Positions 1 to 8,763 of a stretch of 64,000 nucleotides of DNA are shown here, piece by piece. A model generated the notes under the pieces. The model saw nothing but the letters and a program-made list of their open reading frames with translations. It searched no databases and was not told the origin of the DNA. A program made the position numbers and the translations under genes. Source of the stretch: Gordonia liuliyuniae (GTDB lineage: Bacteria > Actinomycetota > Actinomycetes > Mycobacteriales > Mycobacteriaceae); assembly GCF_021739025.1 (NCBI RefSeq), contig NZ_JAKKOT010000002.1, positions 496,001-560,000 of the forward strand, written 5' to 3'. Each line of letters starts with the position of its first letter. Position 1 is the first letter of the stretch.

Positions 1-435
1 TATCCGGGTGACATCACCGCGCCGGTCGTCCAACCCGTGCGCGCCTCGGCCTACCGCTGCGGCGAGGCGTGGTCGACGGTCGTGGTGCACCGAGCATCCG
101 ACCGTCGCCTTCTGATCGTCGGGAGCGCGGGATACGCGGAGGGCGCGCTCGCCGGGCAGACGGCCGATGTGGTCTACCTCGGGATCGGGCAGCTCGGTGT
201 GCAGTCGCCGGAGTACATCGAGACGTTCTGGCACGAGACGGTCCGGACGGTCGGCGCACATCGAGTCGTCTGCACCCACTGGGACGACTTCTTCCGTCCG
301 CTCGACCGGCCGCTGCGCGCGCTGCCGTACGCGGGCGACGACCTCGACGTCACGATGACGACGCTCGCTCGCCTCGCCCAAGCCGACGGAGTGGCACTGC
401 ATCTACCGACATTGTGGCGGCCGGTCGCGCTCTGA
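1..435 (+). CDS. MBL-fold metallo-hydrolase, C-terminal part (5' end outside window)
   Basis: The frame is open from base 1 to the TGA at 433-435, so the true start lies before the window. The visible 144 residues include a beta-strand-rich stretch reading LLIVGSAGY, then VVYLGIGQLG and a THWDDFFRPLDRP segment. That last segment is typical of the C-terminal metal-site region of actinobacterial metallo-beta-lactamase-fold hydrolases. The HxHxDH motif would lie upstream and cannot be seen. The substrate is unknown. The gene converges on the oxidoreductase/methyltransferase gene that ends at 462. Family assignment is fairly good; function is not assignable. Confidence 0.65.
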   Translation, partial: YPGDITAPVVQPVRASAYRCGEAWSTVVVHRASDRRLLIVGSAGYAEGALAGQTADVVYLGIGQLGVQSPEYIETFWHETVRTVGAHRVVCTHWDDFFRPLDRPLRALPYAGDDLDVTMTTLARLAQADGVALHLPTLWRPVAL

Positions 436-461
436 CGCCGGCGTAGCGCCGAAGGTCGAGG

Positions 462-2069
462 TCAGCGACGACGGAAGGCCCTGACGACGACGTCGTGAAT
501 GGTGGTCTCGTGGCACTCGGGGCCGGACACCGTTCGGCGGGACTCCTCGGCGGTCACGATCTCCCACTGGACGGGGTCGAGGCGCGCAATGACGGTGGCC
601 GCGGTCGCTGAGGCCGAGACGGGCGGGCCGTCGGACTCGTGTCGGTGCCTGTCGGTGGCGGCGTCGTGGTGGAGGTGACCGACGATCAAGAGGGTTCCTG
701 CGGGGGCCACCCACGATGCGAGGCGGTCGTAGAACTCCAGCTGCGGGATCGCTGGATGCGCATAGTGTGTGGTGACCAGGTCGTAGCGTTGGTCGGGGGC
801 CCAGGTGGACAGGTCCGCCTGGACCCACTCCACGCGCTCGGCGACTCCAGCGTCTCCGGCGCGCTCAGCGGCGCGGTCAAGCGCTGCGGCGGCGATGTCC
901 GCACCGGTGACCTGCCAGCCACGCTCAGCGAGCCAGATCGCCTCGGCGCCGGCGCCGCAGCCCGCCTCGAGTGCCGTCCCAGGTGTCAGACCGCCGACCT
1001 CGCGGACGAGATGCGGGTTGGGTTGACCGGAACCCATGGCTGCGGCGCGGTCGCCTTGCCAGATCCGATCCCAATAGTCGTTGTCGAAGGCGTGCTTCGA
1101 GTCGGAGCTTCCGACGCTGCCAGTTTCGGTGGCCGCTGCGCTCACGGCATCGTCGAGGTCCCTCATGATGAGGTCCGTGTTGATGTGCTGAGCTGCTAAC
1201 GCACCGGCGGCCGCCGCGGCCCCGACCTGGGCTCCGATGTCGGACGAGTTGCCCGCAGCCCATACTCCCGGCACCGAGGTGGCGCCGAACTGGTCGGTCT
1301 CGATGAACGCGCCTGCGGGATTGGACGCTGGCTCTATGCCGAGGCCGGCAACGAGTTCGGCGCGGGCGACCATCTGTGTCGAGACCACCACAGCGTCCAC
1401 CGGGACGACCGTCTCGTCGTGGAGCCGTACCCCGGTGAGGCGATCGTCGACGGTCTCCAGGCGGAGGATCGTACCGTCGACGACGTCGATGCCGAGGGCG
1501 TCCAGCTTGACGCGGTCCTCGGGGTCGAGCTGCCGGGTATGGGCGAAGTACACGACGTCGGCACTCCACTGGCGGAACAGGACGGCTTTGTGCACCGCCA
1601 TCGCATCGGTGCCCAGCACGCCGATCCTGCGATCGCGGACCTCCCAGCCGTGGCAGTACGGACAGTGCAGCACGCCGCGTCCCCACTGGTCGCGGACGCC
1701 GGGGATGTCGGGGAGCTGATCGACCAGCCCGGTGGCGATCAGCAGGCGTCGGGCCAGTAGGGCGGACTCGTCGCGAAGTACCACCCGGAACCCGTACGAC
1801 GCGCACGAGACCTCGACGACCTCGCCCGCGATGATCTCGCCGCCGTAGCCGGTGAATTCGTCGCGGCCGCGAGCCAGAAGTTCGATCGGACTCACACCGT
1901 CCAGCGCCAGTAGCCCGTGCACACCGTCCGCGGGCGCGTTCCTCGGCGCTCCGGCGTCGACGACCGTCACCGTCCGCCGCGCACGTGCCAGCGTCAGCGC
2001 GGCGCTCAGGCCGGCCGCGCCGCCACCGATGACCACCACGTCGCGTAGTAGATCTGTGTGGTTACCCAT
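462..2069 (-). CDS. Fused thioredoxin-reductase-like FAD oxidoreductase / SAM-dependent methyltransferase
   Basis: This 535-residue fusion has two parts. Residues 1-320 are a class II pyridine nucleotide-disulfide oxidoreductase: FAD motif VVIGGGAAG near residue 12, and a redox-type CPYC at C136/C139 followed by HGWE. From about residue 330 there is a class I methyltransferase with the SAM motif ALEAGCGAGAE. The ATG at 2069 was chosen because GAGGAG precedes it by a few bases; a longer in-frame start at 2153 lacks this. It is divergent from the XRE-cupin regulator at 2183 with a 113-bp gap, so that protein probably controls it. The oxidoreductase half resembles thioredoxin-reductase relatives of unknown partner. 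The methyltransferase substrate is unknown. Having both activities in one chain suggests a linked redox and methylation or detoxification step, which is inference. Confidence 0.85.
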   Translation of the reverse strand: MGNHTDLLRDVVVIGGGAAGLSAALTLARARRTVTVVDAGAPRNAPADGVHGLLALDGVSPIELLARGRDEFTGYGGEIIAGEVVEVSCASYGFRVVLRDESALLARRLLIATGLVDQLPDIPGVRDQWGRGVLHCPYCHGWEVRDRRIGVLGTDAMAVHKAVLFRQWSADVVYFAHTRQLDPEDRVKLDALGIDVVDGTILRLETVDDRLTGVRLHDETVVPVDAVVVSTQMVARAELVAGLGIEPASNPAGAFIETDQFGATSVPGVWAAGNSSDIGAQVGAAAAAGALAAQHINTDLIMRDLDDAVSAAATETGSVGSSDSKHAFDNDYWDRIWQGDRAAAMGSGQPNPHLVREVGGLTPGTALEAGCGAGAEAIWLAERGWQVTGADIAAAALDRAAERAGDAGVAERVEWVQADLSTWAPDQRYDLVTTHYAHPAIPQLEFYDRLASWVAPAGTLLIVGHLHHDAATDRHRHESDGPPVSASATAATVIARLDPVQWEIVTAEESRRTVSGPECHETTIHDVVVRAFRRR

Positions 2070-2182
2070 GTTGACTCCTCGGGTTCGTCTCGCCTGGTGC
2101 GAGGTCTGATAACGCCTATTGATGAGAATGACTTCCAACAGTCGAAGTTGCAATCAATGTTGCCAAATGGAAATGTCGAGGC

Positions 2183-2779
2183 ATGAGCGAATCTCTGGAC
2201 CGCACACTCAACGCCGTGGGGCCGCGACTCAAGCACCTGCGATTGAGGCGCGACATCACGTTGAGCGACCTCGCGGAGGAGTCCGGCATCTCCACCAGCA
2301 CCCTGTCCAGGCTCGAGGCCGGTCTCCGACGACCTACCTTGGAACAGTTGCTGCCATTGGCGCGCGTGTATGGCGTCACTCTCGACGAGCTCGTCGACGC
2401 ACCGCCGACCGGCGACCCGCGGGTCAACCTGCGCCCGATCCCCACCAACGACGGCCGAACGATTCTGCCCCTGAGTCGCAGGCCCGGGGGGATCCAGGCC
2501 TACAAGTTCATCCTCCCGGTGGGGCGTGACGACGCCGAGCCCGACCTACGCGCCCACGAAGGCTACGACTGGGCTTTCGTGCTCAACGGCAGACTCCGGC
2601 TCGTTCTCGGCGAGCACGATCTGATTCTTGAACCCGGCGAGGCCGCAGAGTTCGACACCCGCACCCCACATTGGTTCGGAGCCACCAGCTCAGGACCGGT
2701 GGAGTTCCTCAGTCTGGTTGGCAAACAAGGAGAACGCGCGCATATCCGCACTGCACCCCGACTACACGGATCGGGTTAG
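2183..2779 (+). CDS. XRE-family HTH regulator with C-terminal cupin domain
   Basis: The protein has 198 residues. An N-terminal helix-turn-helix spans about residues 19-70, with recognition-helix text ISTSTLSRLEAG. A small beta-barrel cupin follows at about 100-185 (HEGYDWAFVLNG, LEPGEAAEFDTRTPHWFG). This architecture (HTH_3 plus Cupin_2) is that of ligand-sensing repressors, in which the cupin binds a small effector. The gene is divergent from the oxidoreductase/methyltransferase gene, with a short shared intergenic region at 2070-2182. That region contains two TTGC-type half-sites, TTGCAATC and TTGCCAAA, near 2149-2168, a plausible operator. Autoregulation and control of the divergent gene are inferred from position only. 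Confidence 0.85.
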   Translation: MSESLDRTLNAVGPRLKHLRLRRDITLSDLAEESGISTSTLSRLEAGLRRPTLEQLLPLARVYGVTLDELVDAPPTGDPRVNLRPIPTNDGRTILPLSRRPGGIQAYKFILPVGRDDAEPDLRAHEGYDWAFVLNGRLRLVLGEHDLILEPGEAAEFDTRTPHWFGATSSGPVEFLSLVGKQGERAHIRTAPRLHGSG

Positions 2780-2868
2780 GGATCTCGCCCGTGAGCCTCT
2801 GACATGTTCGAGCCCGAGTGGCAGACTCGAGGTGACCGAGACCGCACGCGAGTAAGAGGTGTTCCACA

Positions 2869-4239
2869 GTGATCGCAACCATCAATCCCGCGACCGGCGA
2901 GACCGTCAAGACGTTCGATCCCGCATCAGACGACGACATCGAGAAGGCACTCGCGCTCGGTGCCGAGACGGCGCGGACTTACCGGTCGACGACCTTCGCC
3001 CAGCGAGCCCAGTGGATGCGTGCCACCGCGGACCTGTTGGAGGCCGAAGCCGACGACGTCGCCGCGATGATGACCCTCGAGATGGGCAAGACCCTCGCCT
3101 CGGCGAAGGGCGAAGTCCTCAAGTGCGCGAAAGGGTTCCGGTACTACGCCGATAATGCCGAAGAGATGCTCGCCGACGAGCCCGCCGACTCCGCGGCGGT
3201 CCACGCGAGTCAGGCGTACGCGCGATACCAGCCGATCGGCGTGGTCCTGGCGATCATGCCGTGGAACTTCCCGCTCTGGCAGGCGGTTCGTTTCGCTGCG
3301 CCCGCGCTGATGGCGGGGAATGTCGGGCTGCTCAAGCATGCGTCGAACGTTCCTCAATCGGCGCTGTACCTCGCCGACGTGATTCGCCGCGGCGGTTTCC
3401 CCGAGGGCTGCTTCCAGACTCTCCTGATCGGTGCGGGCGCAGTCGAATCCGTGCTGCGCGACCCCCGTGTCGCCGCCGCCACCCTGACCGGCAGCGAGCC
3501 CGCCGGCCGGTCCGTCGCAGCCATCGCGGGCGACGAGGTGAAACACACGGTCCTCGAACTCGGGGGCAGCGACCCGTTCGTGGTGATGCCGTCGGCCGAC
3601 CTCGACGCCGCCGTCTCGACCGCCGTCACCGCGCGCGTGCAGAACAACGGGCAGTCATGCATCGCCGCGAAACGATTCATCGTCCACACCGATGTGTATG
3701 ACGAGTTCGCCGCGAAGTTCGTCGACGCCATGAAGGCGTTGACCGTCGGAGATCCGACCGACCCGGACACCGACGTCGGACCGCTCGCCACCGACCAGGG
3801 CCGTGCCGATGTCGAGGAACTGGTCGCCGACGCCGTCGAGCGCGGGGCCGAAACTCTGTGCGGCGGAACGCGGCTCGACGGACCCGGGTGGTACTACCCG
3901 CCGACGGTGATCGCCGGGATCACCCCCGAGATGCGGATGTACACCGAAGAGGTGTTCGGGCCGGTCGCCGGTCTGTACCGCGCCGCCGACGTCGACGAGG
4001 CCCTCGACATCGCGAACGCCACGGACTTCGGCCTCGGGTCCAACGCGTGGACCACCGACGCCGCCGAGGTCGACCGGTTCATCGCCGATCTCGACGCCGG
4101 CCAGGTGTTCATCAACGGGATGACCGTCTCCTACCCGGAACTCCCGTTCGGCGGCACCCGACGCTCGGGGACCGGCCGCGAACTGGCCGCACACGGAATC
4201 CGAGAGTTCTGCAACGTCAAGACCGTATGGATCGGGTGA
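2869..4239 (+). CDS. gabD1: NADP-dependent succinate-semialdehyde dehydrogenase (GabD1-type)
   Basis: This 456-residue aldehyde dehydrogenase matches mycobacterial GabD1 in length and in its N-terminus (IATINPATGETVKTF). The catalytic cysteine is C264 in NNGQSCIAAKR and the general-base glutamate is E230 in VLELGGSDPF. The cofactor-loop text MPWNFPLWQ is present. It oxidises succinic semialdehyde to succinate, which joins GABA or 2-oxoglutarate-derived semialdehyde to the TCA cycle; it acts in the cytosol. The GTG start at 2869 is preceded by an AGAGGT ribosome-binding site. It follows the XRE-cupin gene by 89 bp on the same strand and may be read with it, but no functional link is evident. 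Substrate is assigned by family resemblance. Confidence 0.88.
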   Translation: MIATINPATGETVKTFDPASDDDIEKALALGAETARTYRSTTFAQRAQWMRATADLLEAEADDVAAMMTLEMGKTLASAKGEVLKCAKGFRYYADNAEEMLADEPADSAAVHASQAYARYQPIGVVLAIMPWNFPLWQAVRFAAPALMAGNVGLLKHASNVPQSALYLADVIRRGGFPEGCFQTLLIGAGAVESVLRDPRVAAATLTGSEPAGRSVAAIAGDEVKHTVLELGGSDPFVVMPSADLDAAVSTAVTARVQNNGQSCIAAKRFIVHTDVYDEFAAKFVDAMKALTVGDPTDPDTDVGPLATDQGRADVEELVADAVERGAETLCGGTRLDGPGWYYPPTVIAGITPEMRMYTEEVFGPVAGLYRAADVDEALDIANATDFGLGSNAWTTDAAEVDRFIADLDAGQVFINGMTVSYPELPFGGTRRSGTGRELAAHGIREFCNVKTVWIG

Positions 4240-4285
4240 ACTCGAGGGGTGTCGCTCCGCGTCGACTAGTGGTACGAACAGTCAC

Positions 4286-5176
4286 ATGAGCAGCGACACG
4301 ATGGCCTGGACCTCGAACGACCTTCCGCCCTTCACCGGCCGCACGGTGGTGGTGACCGGAGCTAACAGCGGACTGGGGCTCGTCGCGGCCAGTCAGTTCG
4401 CGCGAGTGGGTGCGAAAGTCGTTCTCGCTGTCCGTAATACATCCAAGGGTGAGGAGGCCGCCGCGTCGATCGACGGCGACACCGAGGTACGCAGGCTCGA
4501 TCTCGCCGACCTGTCGTCGGTCCGTGCGTTTGCCGACGAATGGTCCGGTGACATCGCTGTCCTCGTCAACAACGCGGGCGTGATGAACGTGCCGGAGGGG
4601 CGCACCGTGGATGGCTTCGAGACGCAGATCGGCACCAACCACCTCGGCCACTTCGCGCTGACCAATCTGTTGCTGCCGCACATCACCGACCGGGTCGTCA
4701 CGATGTCGTCGATGATGCATCGGTCCGGCCGCATCGATCTCGGCGACCTCAACTGGGAGCGGCGGAATTACAACAGGGTCGCCGCGTACGGGCAGTCGAA
4801 GCTCGCCAACCTGATGTTCTCGCTCGAATTGCAGCGTCGTCTCACCGCGACGGGGTCGACGGTCCGTTCACTTGCGGCACACCCCGGCTACGCGGCGACC
4901 AACCTGCAGACACGGACCGACAATGTGGTGCTCGACTGGGGCGGACGTCTCGGCAACAAGTTGATCGCACAATCCGCAGAGGCAGGCACGTGGCCGATGC
5001 TGTTCGCAGCGAGCCAGGATCTGCCCGGCGGCTCATACGCCGGACCGGACAAGCTCAACGAGACGCGCGGGCACCCCGCGCTCGCGGGTCGAACCGCCCG
5101 GGCGAGTGACCTGTCGATGTGCGCCGCGCTGTGGGATCTGTCGGAAGAGCTGACTGCAGTGTCGTTCCCGCATTAG
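4286..5176 (+). CDS. Short-chain dehydrogenase/reductase
   Basis: This 296-residue classical-type SDR carries the cofactor motif TGANSGLG near residue 20, NNAG (VLVNNAGVM) near residue 92, and the catalytic YGQSK near residue 170. It resembles the retinol-dehydrogenase/WW-oxidoreductase-like group common in mycobacteria (oxidoreductases of the Rv0068 type). It probably acts on a lipophilic alcohol or ketone with NAD(P)H, but the substrate cannot be read from sequence. Its 3' end overlaps the convergent AcrA1-like gene by 4 bp (5173-5176). The start at 4286 is the first methionine and has no strong ribosome-binding site. Confidence 0.85.
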   Translation: MSSDTMAWTSNDLPPFTGRTVVVTGANSGLGLVAASQFARVGAKVVLAVRNTSKGEEAAASIDGDTEVRRLDLADLSSVRAFADEWSGDIAVLVNNAGVMNVPEGRTVDGFETQIGTNHLGHFALTNLLLPHITDRVVTMSSMMHRSGRIDLGDLNWERRNYNRVAAYGQSKLANLMFSLELQRRLTATGSTVRSLAAHPGYAATNLQTRTDNVVLDWGGRLGNKLIAQSAEAGTWPMLFAASQDLPGGSYAGPDKLNETRGHPALAGRTARASDLSMCAALWDLSEELTAVSFPH

Positions 5177-7116
5177 CGCCGGAAGTCGTGCGTGGCGCTT
5201 GAACGCTCGCCCCGAGCCGCCCGCGAATCAGCCCCCATCAGGTACGTCGCGGTCATGGCCCTGCCGGTGGTCTTCGGGAAAGCGTGCCGGGCGAACCCGA
5301 TGAGATTCCCCTGGGCCGTGTTGACGGTCGCCGGGCGATCGGTGATCGCGTGAAGCACGCGGGCGGCCGACTTCTCGGTGCTCCACACGCCGGGCAGTCG
5401 CTTGTAGGAGTTCGTCGGCGCGATCATTGGCGTCTTCGTCAGTGGTAGCCGGACATTGCTGAACGTGATGTGCGAGGACCGGGTCTCGACGGCGACGACA
5501 TCGCTGAACGCTTCGATCGCACTCTTGGACGCCGTGTACGCGCTGAACCGGGGGCCGTGGGCCTGCACCGCGACGGAGGTGACGTTCACGATGTGGCCGG
5601 CCTGCCTGCGCCGCATGTGCGGCAGGAGTGCGAGCGTCAGGTTCACGGTGCCGAAATAGTTGACGTCCATCAGGCGGCGGTAGTCATGAGCCCGGTCCAC
5701 CGAGTTGAACGCCTCCCGGCGGATCGAATGCCCGGCGTTGTTGACCAGGACGTCCACATGGCCCTGCTCGGCGACGATCCGTGCGACCAGTTCCCGGCAC
5801 GCCTTCTCGTCGGCGACGTCGCACGGATAGGCGCGGACCTCGCCTCGGGTGATACCGGGCTTGGGCGCGACGGCCAGCAGCTCGGTCACGGTGCTCGTCA
5901 GGTGAGCTGGGTCCCGTGCCGAGATCGACACGTTAGCTCCGCGCGCGACGCACATGGCCGCGGTGGCCTTGCCGATCCCGCTGGAGCCGCCTGTGATCAG
6001 AATGTTGCGGCCGACGAGAGGTCCGTCGGCCGACGGCTGCCGATTAGCTCGTGTGTCGAGGCGATCTCGCCAGTAGCTCCAGATCATTGGCGCGTAGTCG
6101 GGGAACGCCGGAAGCGTGACCCCCAGGTCGGCGAGTGTCCGCGATGTGGCATCAGCGCGGAAGTCGGCGGAGAACGACACCGCGTCGAGTACAGCTGGGG
6201 GAATGTTGCGTCCGCGTGCGACGGCGTCGCGCGCAGTTCGGAGTCGCCCCTTCCGCGATCGGAGCACGAGAGGCTGCACCAGGCCGTTCGGGAGGGCGTT
6301 GAAGGCTCGCGGGCCGCCGAAGCTGGGGCTCAGCGCGTTGTACATGTCGGTGATCGACGGCGGGTTCGGATCGCTCAGGTGGTACACCGCGTGCTGCTTG
6401 TCCGGGTCGGCCGGAAGCAGGGCGCAGATCGAGTCGGCGACGAAGTCGACCGGGACAATGTTGGTCTTCCCGAGATTCGGGAACGGCACCGGCAGCCAGG
6501 ATGGCAACACGCTGAGCAGGGTGAGGCTTTCGAAGAAGTAGTACGGACCGTCGACCTTGTCGATGCGCCCGGAGGTCGCGTCGCCGACGACGATCGCGGG
6601 GCGATAGATTCGCCACGTCAGATCGGTGCGTTCGCGGACCGTCATCTCCGCTTCGAACTTCGTCTGGTGATACGGCGTCGGCAGCGGCTGCCCTAGGTCG
6701 AAGTCAGTTTCGGTGTACCGGCCGCGATGGTCGCCGGAGACGGCGATCGACGAGACATGGTGCATGGTCGCACCGGCCGTGTGCGCGAGTTCGACGACGT
6801 TTCGCGTGCCCTCGATGTTGACGCGGTGCTGTGCCGCGGCGCTCGCGTCCATGTCGTAGATGGCGGCCAGATGCAACACGTGGTCGAGCTGTTGCGGGAG
6901 CGCCGTCGGATCGAGTCCCAGACCCGGTTCGGCGATGTCTCCGTTCACCGTGAAGACGCGGTCGCCGCCGTCGACTCGGCTCAAGAAGGACGCAAAGTCG
7001 TGAGTCGAGCGTTGGCGGATCAACGCGAATACGGTGTACTCCCCCGACTGCGCGAGCCGCTCCAGAACACGCCGACCGATGAACCCGTTACCGCCTGTGA
7101 TGAGAATTGTCTGCAT
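5173..7116 (-). CDS. Two-domain SDR, AcrA1-like fatty acyl-CoA reductase
   Basis: The 647-residue chain holds two complete SDR modules. Module 1 (1-350) is an extended SDR with TGGNGFIG at 7-14 and YHQTK (Y149, K153). Module 2 (365-647) is a classical SDR with TGGSSGIG at 375-382, NNAG near 459 and YTASK (Y527, K531). The order and length match mycobacterial AcrA1 (Rv3391), described as a multifunctional acyl-CoA reductase for fatty alcohols and wax esters. Reduction of acyl-CoA to aldehyde and alcohol is therefore the likely role, by family. ATG 7116 has a GAGGAG ribosome-binding site. A perfect 18-bp palindrome lies 39 bp upstream of the start, so control by a TetR-type repressor is likely. 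Confidence 0.8.
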   Translation of the reverse strand: MQTILITGGNGFIGRRVLERLAQSGEYTVFALIRQRSTHDFASFLSRVDGGDRVFTVNGDIAEPGLGLDPTALPQQLDHVLHLAAIYDMDASAAAQHRVNIEGTRNVVELAHTAGATMHHVSSIAVSGDHRGRYTETDFDLGQPLPTPYHQTKFEAEMTVRERTDLTWRIYRPAIVVGDATSGRIDKVDGPYYFFESLTLLSVLPSWLPVPFPNLGKTNIVPVDFVADSICALLPADPDKQHAVYHLSDPNPPSITDMYNALSPSFGGPRAFNALPNGLVQPLVLRSRKGRLRTARDAVARGRNIPPAVLDAVSFSADFRADATSRTLADLGVTLPAFPDYAPMIWSYWRDRLDTRANRQPSADGPLVGRNILITGGSSGIGKATAAMCVARGANVSISARDPAHLTSTVTELLAVAPKPGITRGEVRAYPCDVADEKACRELVARIVAEQGHVDVLVNNAGHSIRREAFNSVDRAHDYRRLMDVNYFGTVNLTLALLPHMRRRQAGHIVNVTSVAVQAHGPRFSAYTASKSAIEAFSDVVAVETRSSHITFSNVRLPLTKTPMIAPTNSYKRLPGVWSTEKSAARVLHAITDRPATVNTAQGNLIGFARHAFPKTTGRAMTATYLMGADSRAARGERSSATHDFRR

Positions 7117-7517
7117 GGCTGCTCCTCGTTTGCCGGTTCTACCAGGTCAAACAACCTTACTTTTGAGTAAGGTAGGGCCAGTCTGGCACTTACATCGATT
7201 GATGGCAAGGTCTGGCTGGGCGGTACGGCGCCGATAAATGGCCCAATGCCTCGCGGATCAAGATGCATGCGCTCGATGCCTTTCTGTCCGACCTCTGCCG
7301 ACAATGTGGGCGATAAGGAACTATCGGACCCTGCTGTTTGGTTGTGGTCAGAAGGTAAGAAGGAGGCATCGGCCACGGCCATGGAGGCCCGGCGCTTGCG
7401 TCTCCTGTCCGCCGCCTGACCGACCACCGCGGGCCTCCTCGCCCGCGATTGGTCTCGGCGAGAGGGTGCGGATCGCAGTCGACGCGAACACGCCGACCGG
7501 GCGGTAGTCTCCAAACG
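7117..7517. other. Intergenic region (401 bp) without a supported gene
   Basis: Divergent region between the AcrA1-like reductase and the GtrA gene. It holds the palindrome at 7155-7172 and a looser inverted repeat with 9-bp arms, GGAGGCCCG at 7383-7391 and CGGGCCTCC at 7430-7438. A TAGTCT hexamer at 7505-7510 is a good -10 element for a leaderless GtrA transcript. Open frames inside the region have unlikely composition and no ribosome-binding site, so I see no gene here. Confidence 0.6.
7155..7172. promoter_or_regulatory. Perfect palindromic operator candidate upstream of the AcrA1-like gene
   Basis: The sequence CCTTACT-TTTG-AGTAAGG is a perfect inverted repeat with 7-bp arms and a 4-bp spacer. 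Its inner edge lies 39 bp before the reductase start codon, in promoter position. AT-rich symmetric sites of this size are typical of TetR-family repressors that control lipid genes. It does not match the operators found at the TetR gene at 8.65 kb, so a different regulator is expected. Confidence 0.65.
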
Positions 7518-8042
7518 GTGAACCCGTCGAAGTGGCTTGTCAGCATGATCCCGGAACGGATCCTTCCGACCGTGATCGCCTACGCCGGATTCATTCGATT
7601 CGCTCTCGTCGGATTGTTCACATTCATCCTGACGACGGTGCTGTTCTTCGGCCTCAAGACGACGGTGCTCGACGAGAAACCCGTCACGGCGTTCTCGATC
7701 GCCACCCTCATCGCGACCATCGTGTCGTACGTCTTCAACCGCGAATGGTCGTTCGCCGAACGTGGCGGACGTTCCGTTCGACACGAGGCGTCGCTGTTCT
7801 TCGTCGTCAGTGCGATCGCCCTCGGACTCACCCAGATTCCGCTCGCGATGTCGCGCTACGTGTTCGACCTGCAGATGCCGCACCTGTCGGCGTTCGGCGA
7901 ACACGTAGCCGACTTCGTCAGTGGCTCGATCATCGGCACCCTTCTGGCGATGGCGTTCCGGTGGTGGGCGTTCCGGAAGTGGGTGTTCCCGGAGTTTATC
8001 GGCGTCGATGGTGCGGAATCGGCCGCCGACGCGAACACGTAG
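7518..8042 (+). CDS. GtrA-family membrane protein
   Basis: The 174-residue protein has four hydrophobic segments (around residues 22-44, 50-72, 90-112 and 138-160) and the GtrA signature FIRFALVGLFTF ... VSYVFNREWSF. GtrA proteins are small membrane partners of polyprenyl-phosphate glycosyltransferases, thought to act in lipid-linked sugar translocation. In M. tuberculosis a shorter GtrA (Rv3789) sits beside dprE1; here the GtrA gene is far from it, so equivalence is not claimed. GTG 7518 is chosen because TAGTCT at 7505-7510 gives the spacing of a leaderless mycobacterial-type transcript. ATG 7545 is the alternative and would remove nine residues. Confidence 0.82.
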   Translation: MNPSKWLVSMIPERILPTVIAYAGFIRFALVGLFTFILTTVLFFGLKTTVLDEKPVTAFSIATLIATIVSYVFNREWSFAERGGRSVRHEASLFFVVSAIALGLTQIPLAMSRYVFDLQMPHLSAFGEHVADFVSGSIIGTLLAMAFRWWAFRKWVFPEFIGVDGAESAADANT

Positions 8043-8060
8043 CCGTCGAAGGGTGTTGAC

Positions 8061-8651
8061 TCAGGCGTTCGCAGACCGTAACAGCGTTGCCGCCGCGCGT
8101 CGGGCCGCAGGCATGGCCTCGGGGAGGTCGGAGATCGACCGCAGCACGGTTGCCCCTTCGATGAGGGTCAGCAGCTGAACCGACAGGCTGTCGGCATCGG
8201 GGTGCCCTGCCTCGCGGGTCAGATCGGCGAACAGGTCCTTGATCCACAGCTTTCCGCCGCGGAGCACCTCGTGCGCCGGATGGTCCGCGGTCCCGACGAG
8301 CTCGCTGTGCGCGTGCACGAACGCGCAACCGAGCGGACTGTGCTCGTCCATCCACGACTGCAACGCGTCGAACACCGCAAGGACCTTCGCGTCGCCGTCG
8401 TCGTCGACCTCGGTCAACGTTCGCGCCACCCAGTCGCGGTAGTCCTGGTCGCGTTCGTCGAGGTACGCGACGACGAGGGCGGCCTTCGAGCCGAACTGGT
8501 CGTAGAGGGTCTTCTTGGTGACCCCGGCGTCCGCAGAGATCGTGTCGACGCCCACCGAGTTGATGCCCTGCTCGTAGAAGAGGCGAGACGCGGAGTCGAG
8601 GATGGCGCGTGCCGCAGGAGTCAGAGATTTCGGTTGCACACGGGTATCCAT
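8061..8651 (-). CDS. TetR/AcrR-family transcriptional repressor
   Basis: The 196-residue protein has a typical TetR N-terminal HTH: AARAILDSASRLFYEQGINSVGVDTISADAGVTKKTLYDQFGSK in outline, with recognition helix TKKTLYDQF near residue 45. The C-terminal ligand domain ends in RSANA. ATG 8651 was chosen over longer in-frame starts because the HTH begins soon after it and because operator palindromes overlap and follow it. It is divergent from the 56-residue ORF at 8764. The two operators in between imply autorepression and control of the small ORF. The ligand is unknown. Confidence 0.88.
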   Translation of the reverse strand: MDTRVQPKSLTPAARAILDSASRLFYEQGINSVGVDTISADAGVTKKTLYDQFGSKAALVVAYLDERDQDYRDWVARTLTEVDDDGDAKVLAVFDALQSWMDEHSPLGCAFVHAHSELVGTADHPAHEVLRGGKLWIKDLFADLTREAGHPDADSLSVQLLTLIEGATVLRSISDLPEAMPAARRAAATLLRSANA

Positions 8652-8689
8652 ACAGGGCAGTATAGGTGACGTATACAGGTCGGTATACG
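8650..8689. promoter_or_regulatory. Two matching TetR operator palindromes
   Basis: Site 1 is ATAC-AGGGCA-GTAT (8650-8663), overlapping the TetR start codon. Site 2 is CGTATAC-AGGTCG-GTATACG (8670-8689), with 7-bp perfect arms. Both have the core ATACAGGNCNGTAT and their starts are 23 bp apart, close to two helical turns, so both dimers would sit on the same face. Placement between the repressor and the divergent small ORF supports a shared operator. Confidence 0.8.
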
Positions 8690-8763
8690 AGTCGAGGTGC
8701 TCAGGCACCTGAACCGACTGGCCAGGCATCGAACCGGGCGTCGCTCCCGGGAAGGAGAACTTC

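Noticed and set aside
7238-7507. 89-codon plus-strand ORF before the GtrA gene
   Set aside because: Cys/Arg/Pro-rich nonsense composition, no ribosome-binding site, and it overlaps regulatory sequence.
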